From Candidatus Anaerostipes excrementavium (lineage in GTDB: Bacteria; Bacillota; Clostridia; Lachnospirales; Lachnospiraceae), in contig DXEM01000037.1 of NCBI GenBank assembly GCA_019114985.1, positions 1 to 34,508 of the forward strand: DNA of 34,508 nucleotides, written 5' to 3'. The notes under the pieces were generated by a model, which saw nothing but the letters and a program-made list of their open reading frames with translations, was not told the origin of the DNA and searched no databases. This document shows positions 7,006-14,294 of the stretch, piece after piece. Numbering within the stretch: position 1 is the first letter of the stretch; every line of letters begins with the position of its first letter. The translations under genes were made by a program, and so were the position numbers.

Positions 7006-7833
7006 ATGCAGGTAACAGAGGCAAAGTTCGTAAAAGGGTTTATGAAAATGTGTGAAGATGGCTGTCAAATGGGATGGCATGAACGAAATGGAGGGAATTT
7101 TTCTTATCGCATGCGGGAAGACGAAACAGCGTTGATTCGGGAAAATTTCAGCTATGAGAAAGACTGGGCAGAGATTGGGACGGAAGTACCGGACTTGGCA
7201 GGGGAGCATTTTCTTGTTACAGGATCCGGAAAGTTCTTTGGAAATGTAAAGACAGATCCGGAAGGAAATTTAGCTGTCATAGAAATTGATGAAGAAGGTA
7301 CAAAATATCGCATTCTTTGGGGGTTAAAAGATGGGGGCGTACCGACCAGTGAGCTGCCGTCTCACTTGATGAATCATCAGGTAAAGAAAAAAGGAACAAA
7401 TGGAAAACATCGGGTCATTTATCACTGCCATCCGGTTCATACGATTGCCTTGACCTTCGTCCTTCCGCTGCAGGAAGAAGTTTTTACCAGAGAATTGTGG
7501 GAGATGATGACGGAGTGTCCGGTCATCTTCCCTGATGGGGCGGCAGTCATTCCTTGGATGGTGCCGGGAGGAAAAGAGATCGCGGTCAGAAGCTCTCAGT
7601 GTATGGAAGATCATGACGTGGTGATTTGGGCACACCATGGAATTTTCTGCTCCGGAGAGGATTTTGACCAGACCTTCGGATTAACCCACACAGTAGAAAA
7701 AGCAGCAGAAATCCTTTGCAACGTACTGGCCATGGCGCCGTATAAACGACAGACGATTGAACCGGAAGGATTTCGGGAACTTGCAAAGGAATTTGGAGTA
7801 AACTTACAGGAAAGATTTCTCTATGAAAAATAA
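7006..7833 (+). CDS. rhaD: Class II aldolase, rhamnulose-1-phosphate aldolase type
   Basis: A 275-residue zinc aldolase that would cleave a ketose-1-phosphate to dihydroxyacetone phosphate and lactaldehyde. It matches E. coli RhaD (274 residues) nearly residue for residue at the active site: catalytic E116 in TSELPSH, zinc ligands H140 and H142 in YHCHP, and the third ligand in WAHHG (H210/H211). The N-terminal HERNGGNFSYR phosphate-binding region is also present. GGGAGGA precedes the ATG. Oddly, no rhamnose isomerase or kinase gene is in the window; the partners are a DeoR repressor and 2-hydroxyacid dehydrogenases. So it may act on another 1-phosphate, or be one part of a split rhamnose pathway with the dehydrogenase handling lactaldehyde-derived products. 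Confidence 0.85.
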   Translation: MQVTEAKFVKGFMKMCEDGCQMGWHERNGGNFSYRMREDETALIRENFSYEKDWAEIGTEVPDLAGEHFLVTGSGKFFGNVKTDPEGNLAVIEIDEEGTKYRILWGLKDGGVPTSELPSHLMNHQVKKKGTNGKHRVIYHCHPVHTIALTFVLPLQEEVFTRELWEMMTECPVIFPDGAAVIPWMVPGGKEIAVRSSQCMEDHDVVIWAHHGIFCSGEDFDQTFGLTHTVEKAAEILCNVLAMAPYKRQTIEPEGFRELAKEFGVNLQERFLYEK

Positions 7834-7851
7834 ATAAGATGGATTGCGAAG

Positions 7852-7896
7852 ACCTTCTGAGTGATATAGAATAGAATCATTCAGGAGGTTTTTCTT
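7852..7896 (+). terminator. Terminator of the dehydrogenase/rhaD operon
   Basis: ACCTTCTGAGTGA (7852-7864) pairs with TCATTCAGGAGGT (7877-7889), 13 pairs including two G-U, around a 12-base loop, followed by TTTTCTT. It separates the operon from the second 2-hydroxyacid dehydrogenase. The rest of the 7897-8065 gap holds the next gene's candidate promoter and an 8-bp hairpin at 8015-8037. Confidence 0.75.
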
Positions 7897-7970
7897 ATGT
7901 TTTGGAGCGGTATTTGCGGGAAAAATGATTCTGCGTTCCTAAAAAAAGACAGACGTTTTTGAAAGGAATG

Positions 7971-7979
7971 TGTTATGAT
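7971..7979 (+). promoter_or_regulatory. Extended -10 promoter before second dehydrogenase
   Basis: TGTTATGAT (7971-7979) is a TGN-TATGAT extended -10 with no good -35. The leader of about 80 bases contains the stem GCAGTCAG/CTGGCTGC (8015-8037, loop TGTTTTT). No GAACA-type DeoR site is seen here, so the gene may be regulated separately. Confidence 0.4.
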
Positions 7980-8065
7980 AAGGTTTATTCTCGGAGCAGT
8001 GCCTGCGGGAATAAGCAGTCAGTGTTTTTCTGGCTGCAAAATTGTAGTTTGAGGAGTGTGTAAAG

Positions 8066-9031
8066 ATGTTAACAGGTAAGAATATTTTGGTGGTTCTTCC
8101 AATCAGCGAAGAACAGAAAGAAAAATTAGAAAAGTATGCAGATAAAAGCTGCTTTACATATACGTCCTACAAAAAGGCGACAAAAGAGATGGTAAGAAAG
8201 GCGAATATCATCATTGGAAATATTGATCCGGATTTGTTGGAGTATGCAGAGCATTTGGAGTGGCTGCAGCTGAATTCTGCCGGTGCGGATGCGTATATGA
8301 AAAAAGGCGTGCTGCCGGAAGGTACCGTGCTTACCAATGCGACAGGGGCATATGGACCGGGGGTGGCCGAGCATATGCTGGTAGTTTTGTTTTCCATTCA
8401 GAAAAAACTGCATTTATATCGGGATAACCAGAATCAATGTCAGTGGAGTGATGAGGGAGAAGTCATGTCTCTCCAGGGCGGAACTGCTTTGATCGTAGGG
8501 TTAGGAGATATTGGATTATATTTTGCAAGACTTTTGAAAAACTTTGGATACCGTATCATCGGAATTAAGCGCAGACCGGGGCAGGTGCCTCAGGGTGTGG
8601 ATGAATTATATACGATGGAGCAATTGGATGAACTTCTTCCGGAAGCAGATGTGGTATTTTCTGCCCTTCCGGATACGAAAGCTACCAGAAAGATTTTCTG
8701 CAAAAAGCGCTTTCAGAAGATGAAACGCAGTGCAATCCTTTTAAATGCAGGAAGGGGCAGTGCGGTGGATACAGAAGACTTGTGTCAGGCATTGATCTCA
8801 GGGGAGATTTATGCAGCTGGACTTGACGTAACGGATCCGGAACCTCTTCCAAGCCAGCACAAATTGTGGAATATGCAGAATGCAGTGATCACACCGCATA
8901 TTTCCGGCGATTTTCATCATCCGGCGACGTTATATCGGATTGTAGATATTGCGGCGGGCAATTTAAAACGCTATGGTGTCGGAGAGCCGCTGGAAAATGT
9001 GGTGGATGTGCAGACCGGATATCGAAAATAA
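8066..9031 (+). CDS. 2-hydroxyacid dehydrogenase (GhrA-like/hydroxypyruvate reductase family)
   Basis: A 321-residue NAD(P)-dependent dehydrogenase. The Rossmann motif is LIVGLGDIGLYFARLL (about 143-158). Catalytic Arg lies in NAGRGSAV, Glu in DPEPLP, and the His in TPHISG; all three family residues are present. The basic stretch after the second beta strand (KRRPG) suggests NADPH preference, as in glyoxylate/hydroxypyruvate reductases. It is only distantly related to the 5962 gene, so they are not a recent duplication. It has its own leader, and its 3' end converges on the DUF1461 gene with a gap of 6 bp. The natural substrate is unknown. Confidence 0.85.
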   Translation: MLTGKNILVVLPISEEQKEKLEKYADKSCFTYTSYKKATKEMVRKANIIIGNIDPDLLEYAEHLEWLQLNSAGADAYMKKGVLPEGTVLTNATGAYGPGVAEHMLVVLFSIQKKLHLYRDNQNQCQWSDEGEVMSLQGGTALIVGLGDIGLYFARLLKNFGYRIIGIKRRPGQVPQGVDELYTMEQLDELLPEADVVFSALPDTKATRKIFCKKRFQKMKRSAILLNAGRGSAVDTEDLCQALISGEIYAAGLDVTDPEPLPSQHKLWNMQNAVITPHISGDFHHPATLYRIVDIAAGNLKRYGVGEPLENVVDVQTGYRK

Positions 9032-9037
9032 AGGACT

Positions 9038-9673
9038 TCAGCGGATACGGGGAGATCGAGAGCGTTTGCGGCGGAATCGATAGATCAAGGCAAAACAGAG
9101 ACTCCCCAATAGAATCAGAATGATGATGCACAAAGCACAGTGCAGAAAGAATCCATCGGGCAGGATTTTGATGACCGGATCTGTTCGTTCATCAAAGAGC
9201 CAGTAATCATTGGAGAACATGACTTCATGGAACAAGACAAAAGCCTTATCCCAATTTGCCGCGATCAAAGCGCCGGCAATGGTCGGGAGCAGCAGAGATA
9301 AGATGGAAGCATCCCGAAAGAATTTCCATTCCTTTTGTTTGAGAGCATAACGTCCCCAAAAAAAGGAGACAACCAGAGAAATCAGACATAGGATCTGAAG
9401 GATGTCAAAGATCTTTTTCACATCTTCAAAATGGATTCGTCCCTCTTCGGACATAGGGAGGGTCAGGTTCAGAGATCCGCGGTGAAAGATGCTGTTATAA
9501 TCGATCAGTGCGTCATAATTTTCTCGGATCGTACGTTCTGAATAACCGGAGATTTCCTCAATCCCAAGAGAAGAAATATCATGATAATACAAGGGGCGGA
9601 AGTTGAGGGTAAAAACAGCGGCAGCGCTGATGAGAAAGATCGTTAGGAAGAATGATAAAAGTATTCGTTTCAT
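9038..9673 (-). CDS. TIGR01906/DUF1461 integral membrane protein
   Basis: A 211-residue membrane protein. An N-terminal hydrophobic segment (about residues 5-25) is followed by an extracellular loop of about 75 residues rich in Y/N/S. Three more hydrophobic segments follow (about 92-110, 122-140 and 178-200), and a strongly basic cytoplasmic tail ends it (RFRRKRSRSPRIR). This layout and the loop motif ENYDALIDYNSIFHRG match the TIGR01906 / DUF1461 family, which has no known function. AAAGGA precedes the ATG. It is divergent from yaaA with a 74-bp gap and convergent with the dehydrogenase to its left. Confidence 0.75.
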   Translation of the reverse strand: MKRILLSFFLTIFLISAAAVFTLNFRPLYYHDISSLGIEEISGYSERTIRENYDALIDYNSIFHRGSLNLTLPMSEEGRIHFEDVKKIFDILQILCLISLVVSFFWGRYALKQKEWKFFRDASILSLLLPTIAGALIAANWDKAFVLFHEVMFSNDYWLFDERTDPVIKILPDGFFLHCALCIIILILLGSLCFALIYRFRRKRSRSPRIR

Positions 9674-9747
9674 AATTATTTTGTCCTTTCCATGAAGATG
9701 ATCGGCCGTTAACCATATAAATCAAGTATATAAGATTAGGAGAAGAA

Positions 9748-10485
9748 ATGATAGGGATAATTTCACCGGCAATGAATATGCGGATCGGAGAACGCTCAGA
9801 GATGCCTTTATCAGAACCGATTTTTCTGGAGCAGGCAGAAGAAATCCATGAGGAACTTCAAAAACTTCAGCCATGGGAGATCCAGAGCCTTATGAAGGTC
9901 AATGAAAAGATTGCGCTTCGGTCGTTTCTGGAAATTCAAGATTGGAAGAAGGGAGAAGGCGGCGGAGCAGTCTTTGCCTATGACGGATTAGTATATAAGA
10001 ATATCGATGCCAAATCTTTGACCAAAGAGCAGCTTCAATTTTTGAATCAGCATGTAAGGATTTTAAGCGGGCTTTACGGAGTTTTAAGACCGTTGGATCA
10101 GATTCGTCCCTACCGATTGGAGATGGCTGTACCATGGAAGATTCAGGACAAAAATCTATATCAGTTTTGGGGACGGCTTTTGGCGGATGAGATTTTCCGC
10201 ACAGGAGAGCCGGTGATTAATTTAGCATCGGAAGAGTATGCCAAGGCCGTTCGGAAATACGCAGAGCCTTTTGACCGTTGGATTGATATCGATTTTCTGA
10301 CAATGCGGAAAGGGAAACTTCGGACCATCGTCGCGTGGGCAAAGATGGCCCGGGGACAGATGATCCGGTATATGTCACAACATCAGCTAACCGATCCGGA
10401 AGAATTGAAAGCTTTTTCTTTTCATGGATATGAATATGAGGAATCCCTTTCATCAGAAAATCGCTTTGTATTTGTCTCAGATTAA
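9748..10485 (+). CDS. yaaA: YaaA family peroxide stress protein (DUF328)
   Basis: A 245-residue cytosolic protein. In E. coli, YaaA lowers free iron and protects DNA during hydrogen peroxide stress, and the fold binds DNA. The family start IISPAMNMR is here, as are VFAYDGLVYKNIDA, LSGLYGVLRPLD and NLASEEYAKAV, the most conserved blocks. The length is typical. AGGAGAAGAA precedes the ATG. Its last four bases overlap the end of the convergent TspO-like gene, so no intergenic terminator is possible there. Annotation to family is firm; the exact role in an anaerobe is inferred. Confidence 0.92.
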   Translation: MIGIISPAMNMRIGERSEMPLSEPIFLEQAEEIHEELQKLQPWEIQSLMKVNEKIALRSFLEIQDWKKGEGGGAVFAYDGLVYKNIDAKSLTKEQLQFLNQHVRILSGLYGVLRPLDQIRPYRLEMAVPWKIQDKNLYQFWGRLLADEIFRTGEPVINLASEEYAKAVRKYAEPFDRWIDIDFLTMRKGKLRTIVAWAKMARGQMIRYMSQHQLTDPEELKAFSFHGYEYEESLSSENRFVFVSD

Positions 10486-10952
10486 TTGAGGATTACAATG
10501 CCAAAGTTTAGATAGAGCAAAAAAACACACCACAAAGCATAGGGCAGCGTAAGCAGCATAGATTTTGGACGGATCAGCAGCTGCTGCATGAGAAGACAAA
10601 GGTTGATGAGGGTCAGAGAGGCTGACCATACCAGAGCGAAAAAGCTTAGGCGGTATTCAAATAAAAGGATGGGCCAGAAAAATAAAAAGAAATAGGATGC
10701 AAGGAACAGTTTCAGCGCTTGGTTTCTCTCGAAATGGATGGAGATCCAGAGAGAATAGAGCGGGAATACGTTGGGCAGAACGAAAAGGATCATAAGCAGC
10801 AGAAGAGCTGCCGGATCCGGCGTCCATGGCGGCAGGCGCAAGGTAAGGAAAGTGTCAGAAATCCTCGGAGACAAAAGAAAAGAGCAAAGGACAGCAATGA
10901 CAGGAAGGATCAAACACAGTTTAAAGATATGTTGTTTCGATAAATGTTTCAT
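10482..10952 (-). CDS. TspO/MBR-like membrane protein
   Basis: A 156-residue protein with five hydrophobic segments (about 12-28, 49-68, 78-95, 99-122 and 132-152), as in TspO, the tryptophan-rich sensory/translocator family that binds porphyrins and related ligands. The PPWTPDP motif after the first loop and the closing PYALWCVFLLYLN are the recognisable TspO blocks. It has fewer tryptophans than typical members and lacks the WTxLY block, so it is a divergent member. A GGAG precedes the ATG. It overlaps yaaA by four bases tail to tail and is divergent from the C39-like gene. Confidence 0.65.
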   Translation of the reverse strand: MKHLSKQHIFKLCLILPVIAVLCSFLLSPRISDTFLTLRLPPWTPDPAALLLLMILFVLPNVFPLYSLWISIHFERNQALKLFLASYFFLFFWPILLFEYRLSFFALVWSASLTLINLCLLMQQLLIRPKSMLLTLPYALWCVFLLYLNFGIVILN

Positions 10953-11000
10953 AGAAACTCCAGCATTTTTTAATAATTTATGCAGAAAGGGGAAAAGAAT

Positions 11001-11651
11001 ATGCAGAGAGAACTTCCGTGCCCGGAGATTACCTCAGGGCAGGCAGTAATCGGGTATGGCGGGAACCAGGAGTGGTTTTCCGGCAAATTCCAGAGGCTGG
11101 CCGGGTGCGCAAGTGTGACCGGAAGCAATATCGCGGCGATCTATGCCGCGTCAGGCAGGGGAATGGAGGCTTTATACCAGCCAGAGGCAGACCCCTGCAG
11201 CCAAAAAGAATATTTGAAATTGATGGAAACCATGTATGGTTATATGAAGCCAGGATTTATGGGGTATCCGCTGATCGGGCGATTTGCCGGCGATTTTATC
11301 CGCTACGCAAAAGAGAGAGGAGTTTTCTTAACTGCAAAGAAAATGTTTCTTCCGAAAGATCAGAAAAAGGCTCTGGATTTTATTATGGATGGAATCCGGG
11401 CAGGGGATCCCATCGCGTTTTTGATCCTGCGTCATCCTTCCAGCATGCTGCGGGAAGAAAATTGGCATTGGGTGACGATCACAGGATACGATGAAGAAAA
11501 ACGGGAGCTGATCTGGTCAAATTGCGGAGAACGGGGAAAGATCAGCTGGGATCTGCTCTTTGATCCTAATCGGAAATATTATGTGGGAATGGTACGCTTT
11601 CAGCAAGCCAGCAAAAAAGAAGAGGAATTGCGGGGAAGACATGTCGGATAG
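11001..11651 (+). CDS. C39-like putative cysteine peptidase, uncharacterised
   Basis: A 216-residue soluble protein with no signal peptide. The arrangement Q23 (GNQEWF), C36 (LAGCASVTG), H156 (HWVTITGYD) and N174 (SNCGE) has the order and spacing of a papain-like C39-type peptidase: oxyanion Gln, nucleophile Cys, His and Asn. The sequence is otherwise unfamiliar. I choose the ATG at 11001 because AGAAAGGGG sits 9 bases before it; the upstream in-frame ATG at 10980 has no ribosome binding site. The adenine deaminase start follows 28 bp after its stop, on the same strand, so the two may be co-transcribed by chance. Function is not established. Confidence 0.6.
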   Translation: MQRELPCPEITSGQAVIGYGGNQEWFSGKFQRLAGCASVTGSNIAAIYAASGRGMEALYQPEADPCSQKEYLKLMETMYGYMKPGFMGYPLIGRFAGDFIRYAKERGVFLTAKKMFLPKDQKKALDFIMDGIRAGDPIAFLILRHPSSMLREENWHWVTITGYDEEKRELIWSNCGERGKISWDLLFDPNRKYYVGMVRFQQASKKEEELRGRHVG

Positions 11652-11679
11652 AAAAGCAGGCAGAAGGAGGAAACGGGAA

Positions 11680-13326
11680 ATGTATGATTTGATATTAAAA
11701 AATGGGGAAATTGTAGATGGAAAGAATCGAAGAATCCGAAAAGCAGATCTGGCGGTCAAAGATGGGAAAATTGCGGGAATCGGTATGTTTTCCGGAGAAC
11801 GAGAGATTGACTGTCAAGGAAAATATCTGTGTCCGGGATTTATTGACGCCCATGTGCATATTGAGTCCAGCATGGCCACACCGCTGGAATTTGCCAGGGC
11901 CGTTATGCCCCACGGGACAACAACGATTATTGCGGATCCTCACGAACTGGTCAATGTCAAAGGCAATGAGGGAATGGAATATATTTTGGAAGCGACTGAG
12001 GATATTCCATTGAGCGTTTATGTGATGATGCCGTCTTCTATTCCTGCAACTCCGTTTGAGACAAATGGAGCCGATTTTACGGCAGAAGATATGAAGCAAT
12101 GGAAAGATCATGACAGAGTTCTGGGACTTGGGGAAGTCATGTGTTATCCGGCAGTTCTTGCCAGGGATCCAGTGATCATGGATAAGATTTCTTTGTGCAA
12201 AGATATGGTGATCGACGGACATGCGCCTGGATTATCCGGGGAGGATCTAAAGTCCTATGTGCAGGCCGGAGTTATGACAGAGCATGAATGTACATCTTAC
12301 GAAGAGGCAAAAGAAAAGTGCCATGCGGGCATGAAAATTCTTGTGCGGGAAGGCAGTGCGGCAAGAAATGTAGACAATATTATTCCTGGACTTCTCCATG
12401 ATTTAGAAGATTTGAAAAATTATATGTTCTGTACCGACGATAAACATCTGGATACTATTGAAAATGAGGGCCATATTCGTTACAATATAAGGCGGAGTAT
12501 CCAGCTGGGAATGGAACCTGTGGATGCTGTTGCGATGGCGACTTATCATGCCGCATGTGCTTATGGACTGGAACAGATCGGCTTGCTGGAAGAGGGAAGA
12601 GATGCGGATATCGTAGTCCTTGATTCTCTGGAAGAAGTTTCTGTGGATCAAGTGTATCGCAAAGGAAAACAGGTGACAAAAGATATGTTTGATATCGAAC
12701 CTGCTCCGATACGGGAATCCATGCTTCATACAGTTGTTTTGTCGGATGTGACGATAGAGAAGATACAGGTAGAAGCAAAGGGTGAGATACCGGTGATCGG
12801 CATGGTTCCGAATCAGATTACAACAGAGTTTCTGAGAGAAGAAGTACCTTCTCAAGATGGATGGTTCGTTCCCGATAAAATATACTCCAAGCTGTGCGTG
12901 ATCGAACGTCACAGAGGAACCGGCAATGTTCAGGCCGCACCTTTAAAAGGGTATGGGATTACCGGCGGAGCAATTGCTACTTCGGTTGCCCATGACTCTC
13001 ATAATATCATTGCTGTCGGAGATTGTGATGAAGATATTCTTGCGGCGGTGAAAGCAATGGAAGAGCTGCAGGGCGGATATGTGCTGGTTTCAAAGGGAGA
13101 GGTGATTGGAACACTGCCGCTCCCAATCGCGGGCCTTTTGAGCATGGAGCCGTCTCGGAAGATACAGGAAACCATCGATGAGATGCTCAAAAAAGCATGG
13201 GACATGGGGATTTCCAGAGAAATCGATCCATTTATCACGCTGTCGTTCATGGCGCTGCCGGTGATACCGGAACTTCGCCTGACGGATCAGGGGCTCGTAG
13301 ATGTCACTCATTTTCAGCTTCTGTAG
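11680..13326 (+). CDS. ade: Adenine deaminase
   Basis: A 548-residue amidohydrolase converting adenine to hypoxanthine and ammonia in purine salvage. It starts with the strand-rich urease-like domain (MYDLILKNGEIVDG). The metal-binding motif FIDAHVHIESS follows, then the ADPHELVNVKGNEG block and the VIDGHAPGL histidine. The Ade-specific C-terminal domain has GGAIATSVAHDSHNI and EVIGTLPLPIAGLLS. An in-frame ATG lies 120 bp upstream inside the previous gene, but AAGGAGG at 11664-11670 points to the start at 11680 and to the length usual for bacterial Ade. Every core block is present, so activity is expected. Confidence 0.95.
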   Translation: MYDLILKNGEIVDGKNRRIRKADLAVKDGKIAGIGMFSGEREIDCQGKYLCPGFIDAHVHIESSMATPLEFARAVMPHGTTTIIADPHELVNVKGNEGMEYILEATEDIPLSVYVMMPSSIPATPFETNGADFTAEDMKQWKDHDRVLGLGEVMCYPAVLARDPVIMDKISLCKDMVIDGHAPGLSGEDLKSYVQAGVMTEHECTSYEEAKEKCHAGMKILVREGSAARNVDNIIPGLLHDLEDLKNYMFCTDDKHLDTIENEGHIRYNIRRSIQLGMEPVDAVAMATYHAACAYGLEQIGLLEEGRDADIVVLDSLEEVSVDQVYRKGKQVTKDMFDIEPAPIRESMLHTVVLSDVTIEKIQVEAKGEIPVIGMVPNQITTEFLREEVPSQDGWFVPDKIYSKLCVIERHRGTGNVQAAPLKGYGITGGAIATSVAHDSHNIIAVGDCDEDILAAVKAMEELQGGYVLVSKGEVIGTLPLPIAGLLSMEPSRKIQETIDEMLKKAWDMGISREIDPFITLSFMALPVIPELRLTDQGLVDVTHFQLL

Positions 13327-13381
13327 ATGAAGATCTGACTTCATTTGCAGCAAAACAAACAGGAAAAGGAAGGGTAGTAAG

Positions 13382-14221
13382 ATGCGTAGGAGAAGAAGGA
13401 GAAATAAAGGAAGCATTGTGATATTGTGCCTGATGCTCGTTATAGCGGCAGCCGGTATTGTTTTTGCAGCGCGGTATATGCGAACGGAATATCGTTCTGT
13501 AAGTGATCATTTCGGTGAGTATGCGGTGCAGGCGAACGAAGGTATCTTGGCCAAAGACACAAAAAAGAAATTAAAACAGTCTCTGTATGTTCCAAGGAAG
13601 ATTGATACCAGCAAAAAATTAATTGCGTTTTCGTTCGACGACGGACCGAAACGCGGCAATACGGAAAGGATCTTAGAAGCTTTGGATAAACAGGATTTTC
13701 GAGCAAGTTTCTTTATCTTGGGACAGAATGCCAAGGAATATCCGGATATTGTAGAGAAGATTTATAAATCCGGGAATGAAGTTTCCGGTCACTCCTGGAG
13801 CCATCCGCTTTTGACAAAGCTTAGCCAGGGAGGAATTAAGGAGCAGCAGGATAAGATGAACGATGCCATTTCCAAAGCATGCGGGACAACAGCAGTGTCT
13901 TTCCGGCCGCCATATGGTGGAATCAATGACAATGTGAAGCAGGTCATTGACGGTCCGCTGATCTTATGGAGTGTGGATACTCTGGATTGGAAGACCAGAA
14001 ATGCGAAGAACACAGAGAAAGTTATTTTAGAAAAAGCAAAAGACGGGGATATCGTATTGATGCATGATATCCACAAGCAGACGGTGGAGGCGGTAGAAAA
14101 CGTCCTGCCAATTTTAAAGGAAAAAGGATATGAGGTGTGTACAGTCTCTGAGCTTTTGGAGGCAAAAGGCGTGAAAGCAGGAAAAGGCGATGTCGTCATC
14201 AGCGCGCACCAGGTAAATTGA
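13382..14221 (+). CDS. Membrane-anchored polysaccharide deacetylase (NodB domain)
   Basis: A 279-residue protein anchored by one segment (about 11-30) after seven arginine/asparagine-rich residues, with its enzyme domain outside the cell. The NodB/CE4 motifs are complete: the D86-D87 pair in FSFDDGPKRGNT, metal ligands H137 and H141 in GHSWSH, R175-PPYG, DTLDW (D199), and the C-terminal LMHDIH. It would remove acetyl groups from peptidoglycan (GlcNAc or MurNAc) or another wall polymer. AGGAAGGG lies before the ATG, 55 bp after ade. It closes with a strong terminator. The sporulation-type PdaA/PdaB form is possible, but I cannot separate these without alignment. Confidence 0.9.
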   Translation: MRRRRRRNKGSIVILCLMLVIAAAGIVFAARYMRTEYRSVSDHFGEYAVQANEGILAKDTKKKLKQSLYVPRKIDTSKKLIAFSFDDGPKRGNTERILEALDKQDFRASFFILGQNAKEYPDIVEKIYKSGNEVSGHSWSHPLLTKLSQGGIKEQQDKMNDAISKACGTTAVSFRPPYGGINDNVKQVIDGPLILWSVDTLDWKTRNAKNTEKVILEKAKDGDIVLMHDIHKQTVEAVENVLPILKEKGYEVCTVSELLEAKGVKAGKGDVVISAHQVN

Positions 14222-14226
14222 TACAT

Positions 14227-14260
14227 AAGGGCTTCCGCTTTACTGCGGAGGTCCTTTTTT
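14227..14260 (+). terminator. Rho-independent terminator after polysaccharide deacetylase
   Basis: AAGGGCTTCCGC (from 14227) pairs with GCGGAGGTCCTT across the loop TTTACT, one internal mismatch, with the following run TTTT ending at 14260. Confidence 0.85.
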
Positions 14261-14294
14261 AGAAGGAAAGATTTTCAGATAAGGAGAATGATTT

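Noticed and set aside
7897-7962. A 21-codon ORF after AGGAGG
   Set aside because: The AGGAGG is the right arm of the rhaD operon terminator stem, the ORF starts in its U-tract, and the peptide looks random.
5962-9031. The two 2-hydroxyacid dehydrogenases as a tandem duplication
   Set aside because: Their sequences differ throughout, including the glycine motif and the catalytic His block, so they are only distant family members.
12403-12912. Minus-strand ORF of 169 residues inside adenine deaminase
   Set aside because: Shadow frame of a well-conserved gene, His/Ile/Phe-rich and without a start signal.
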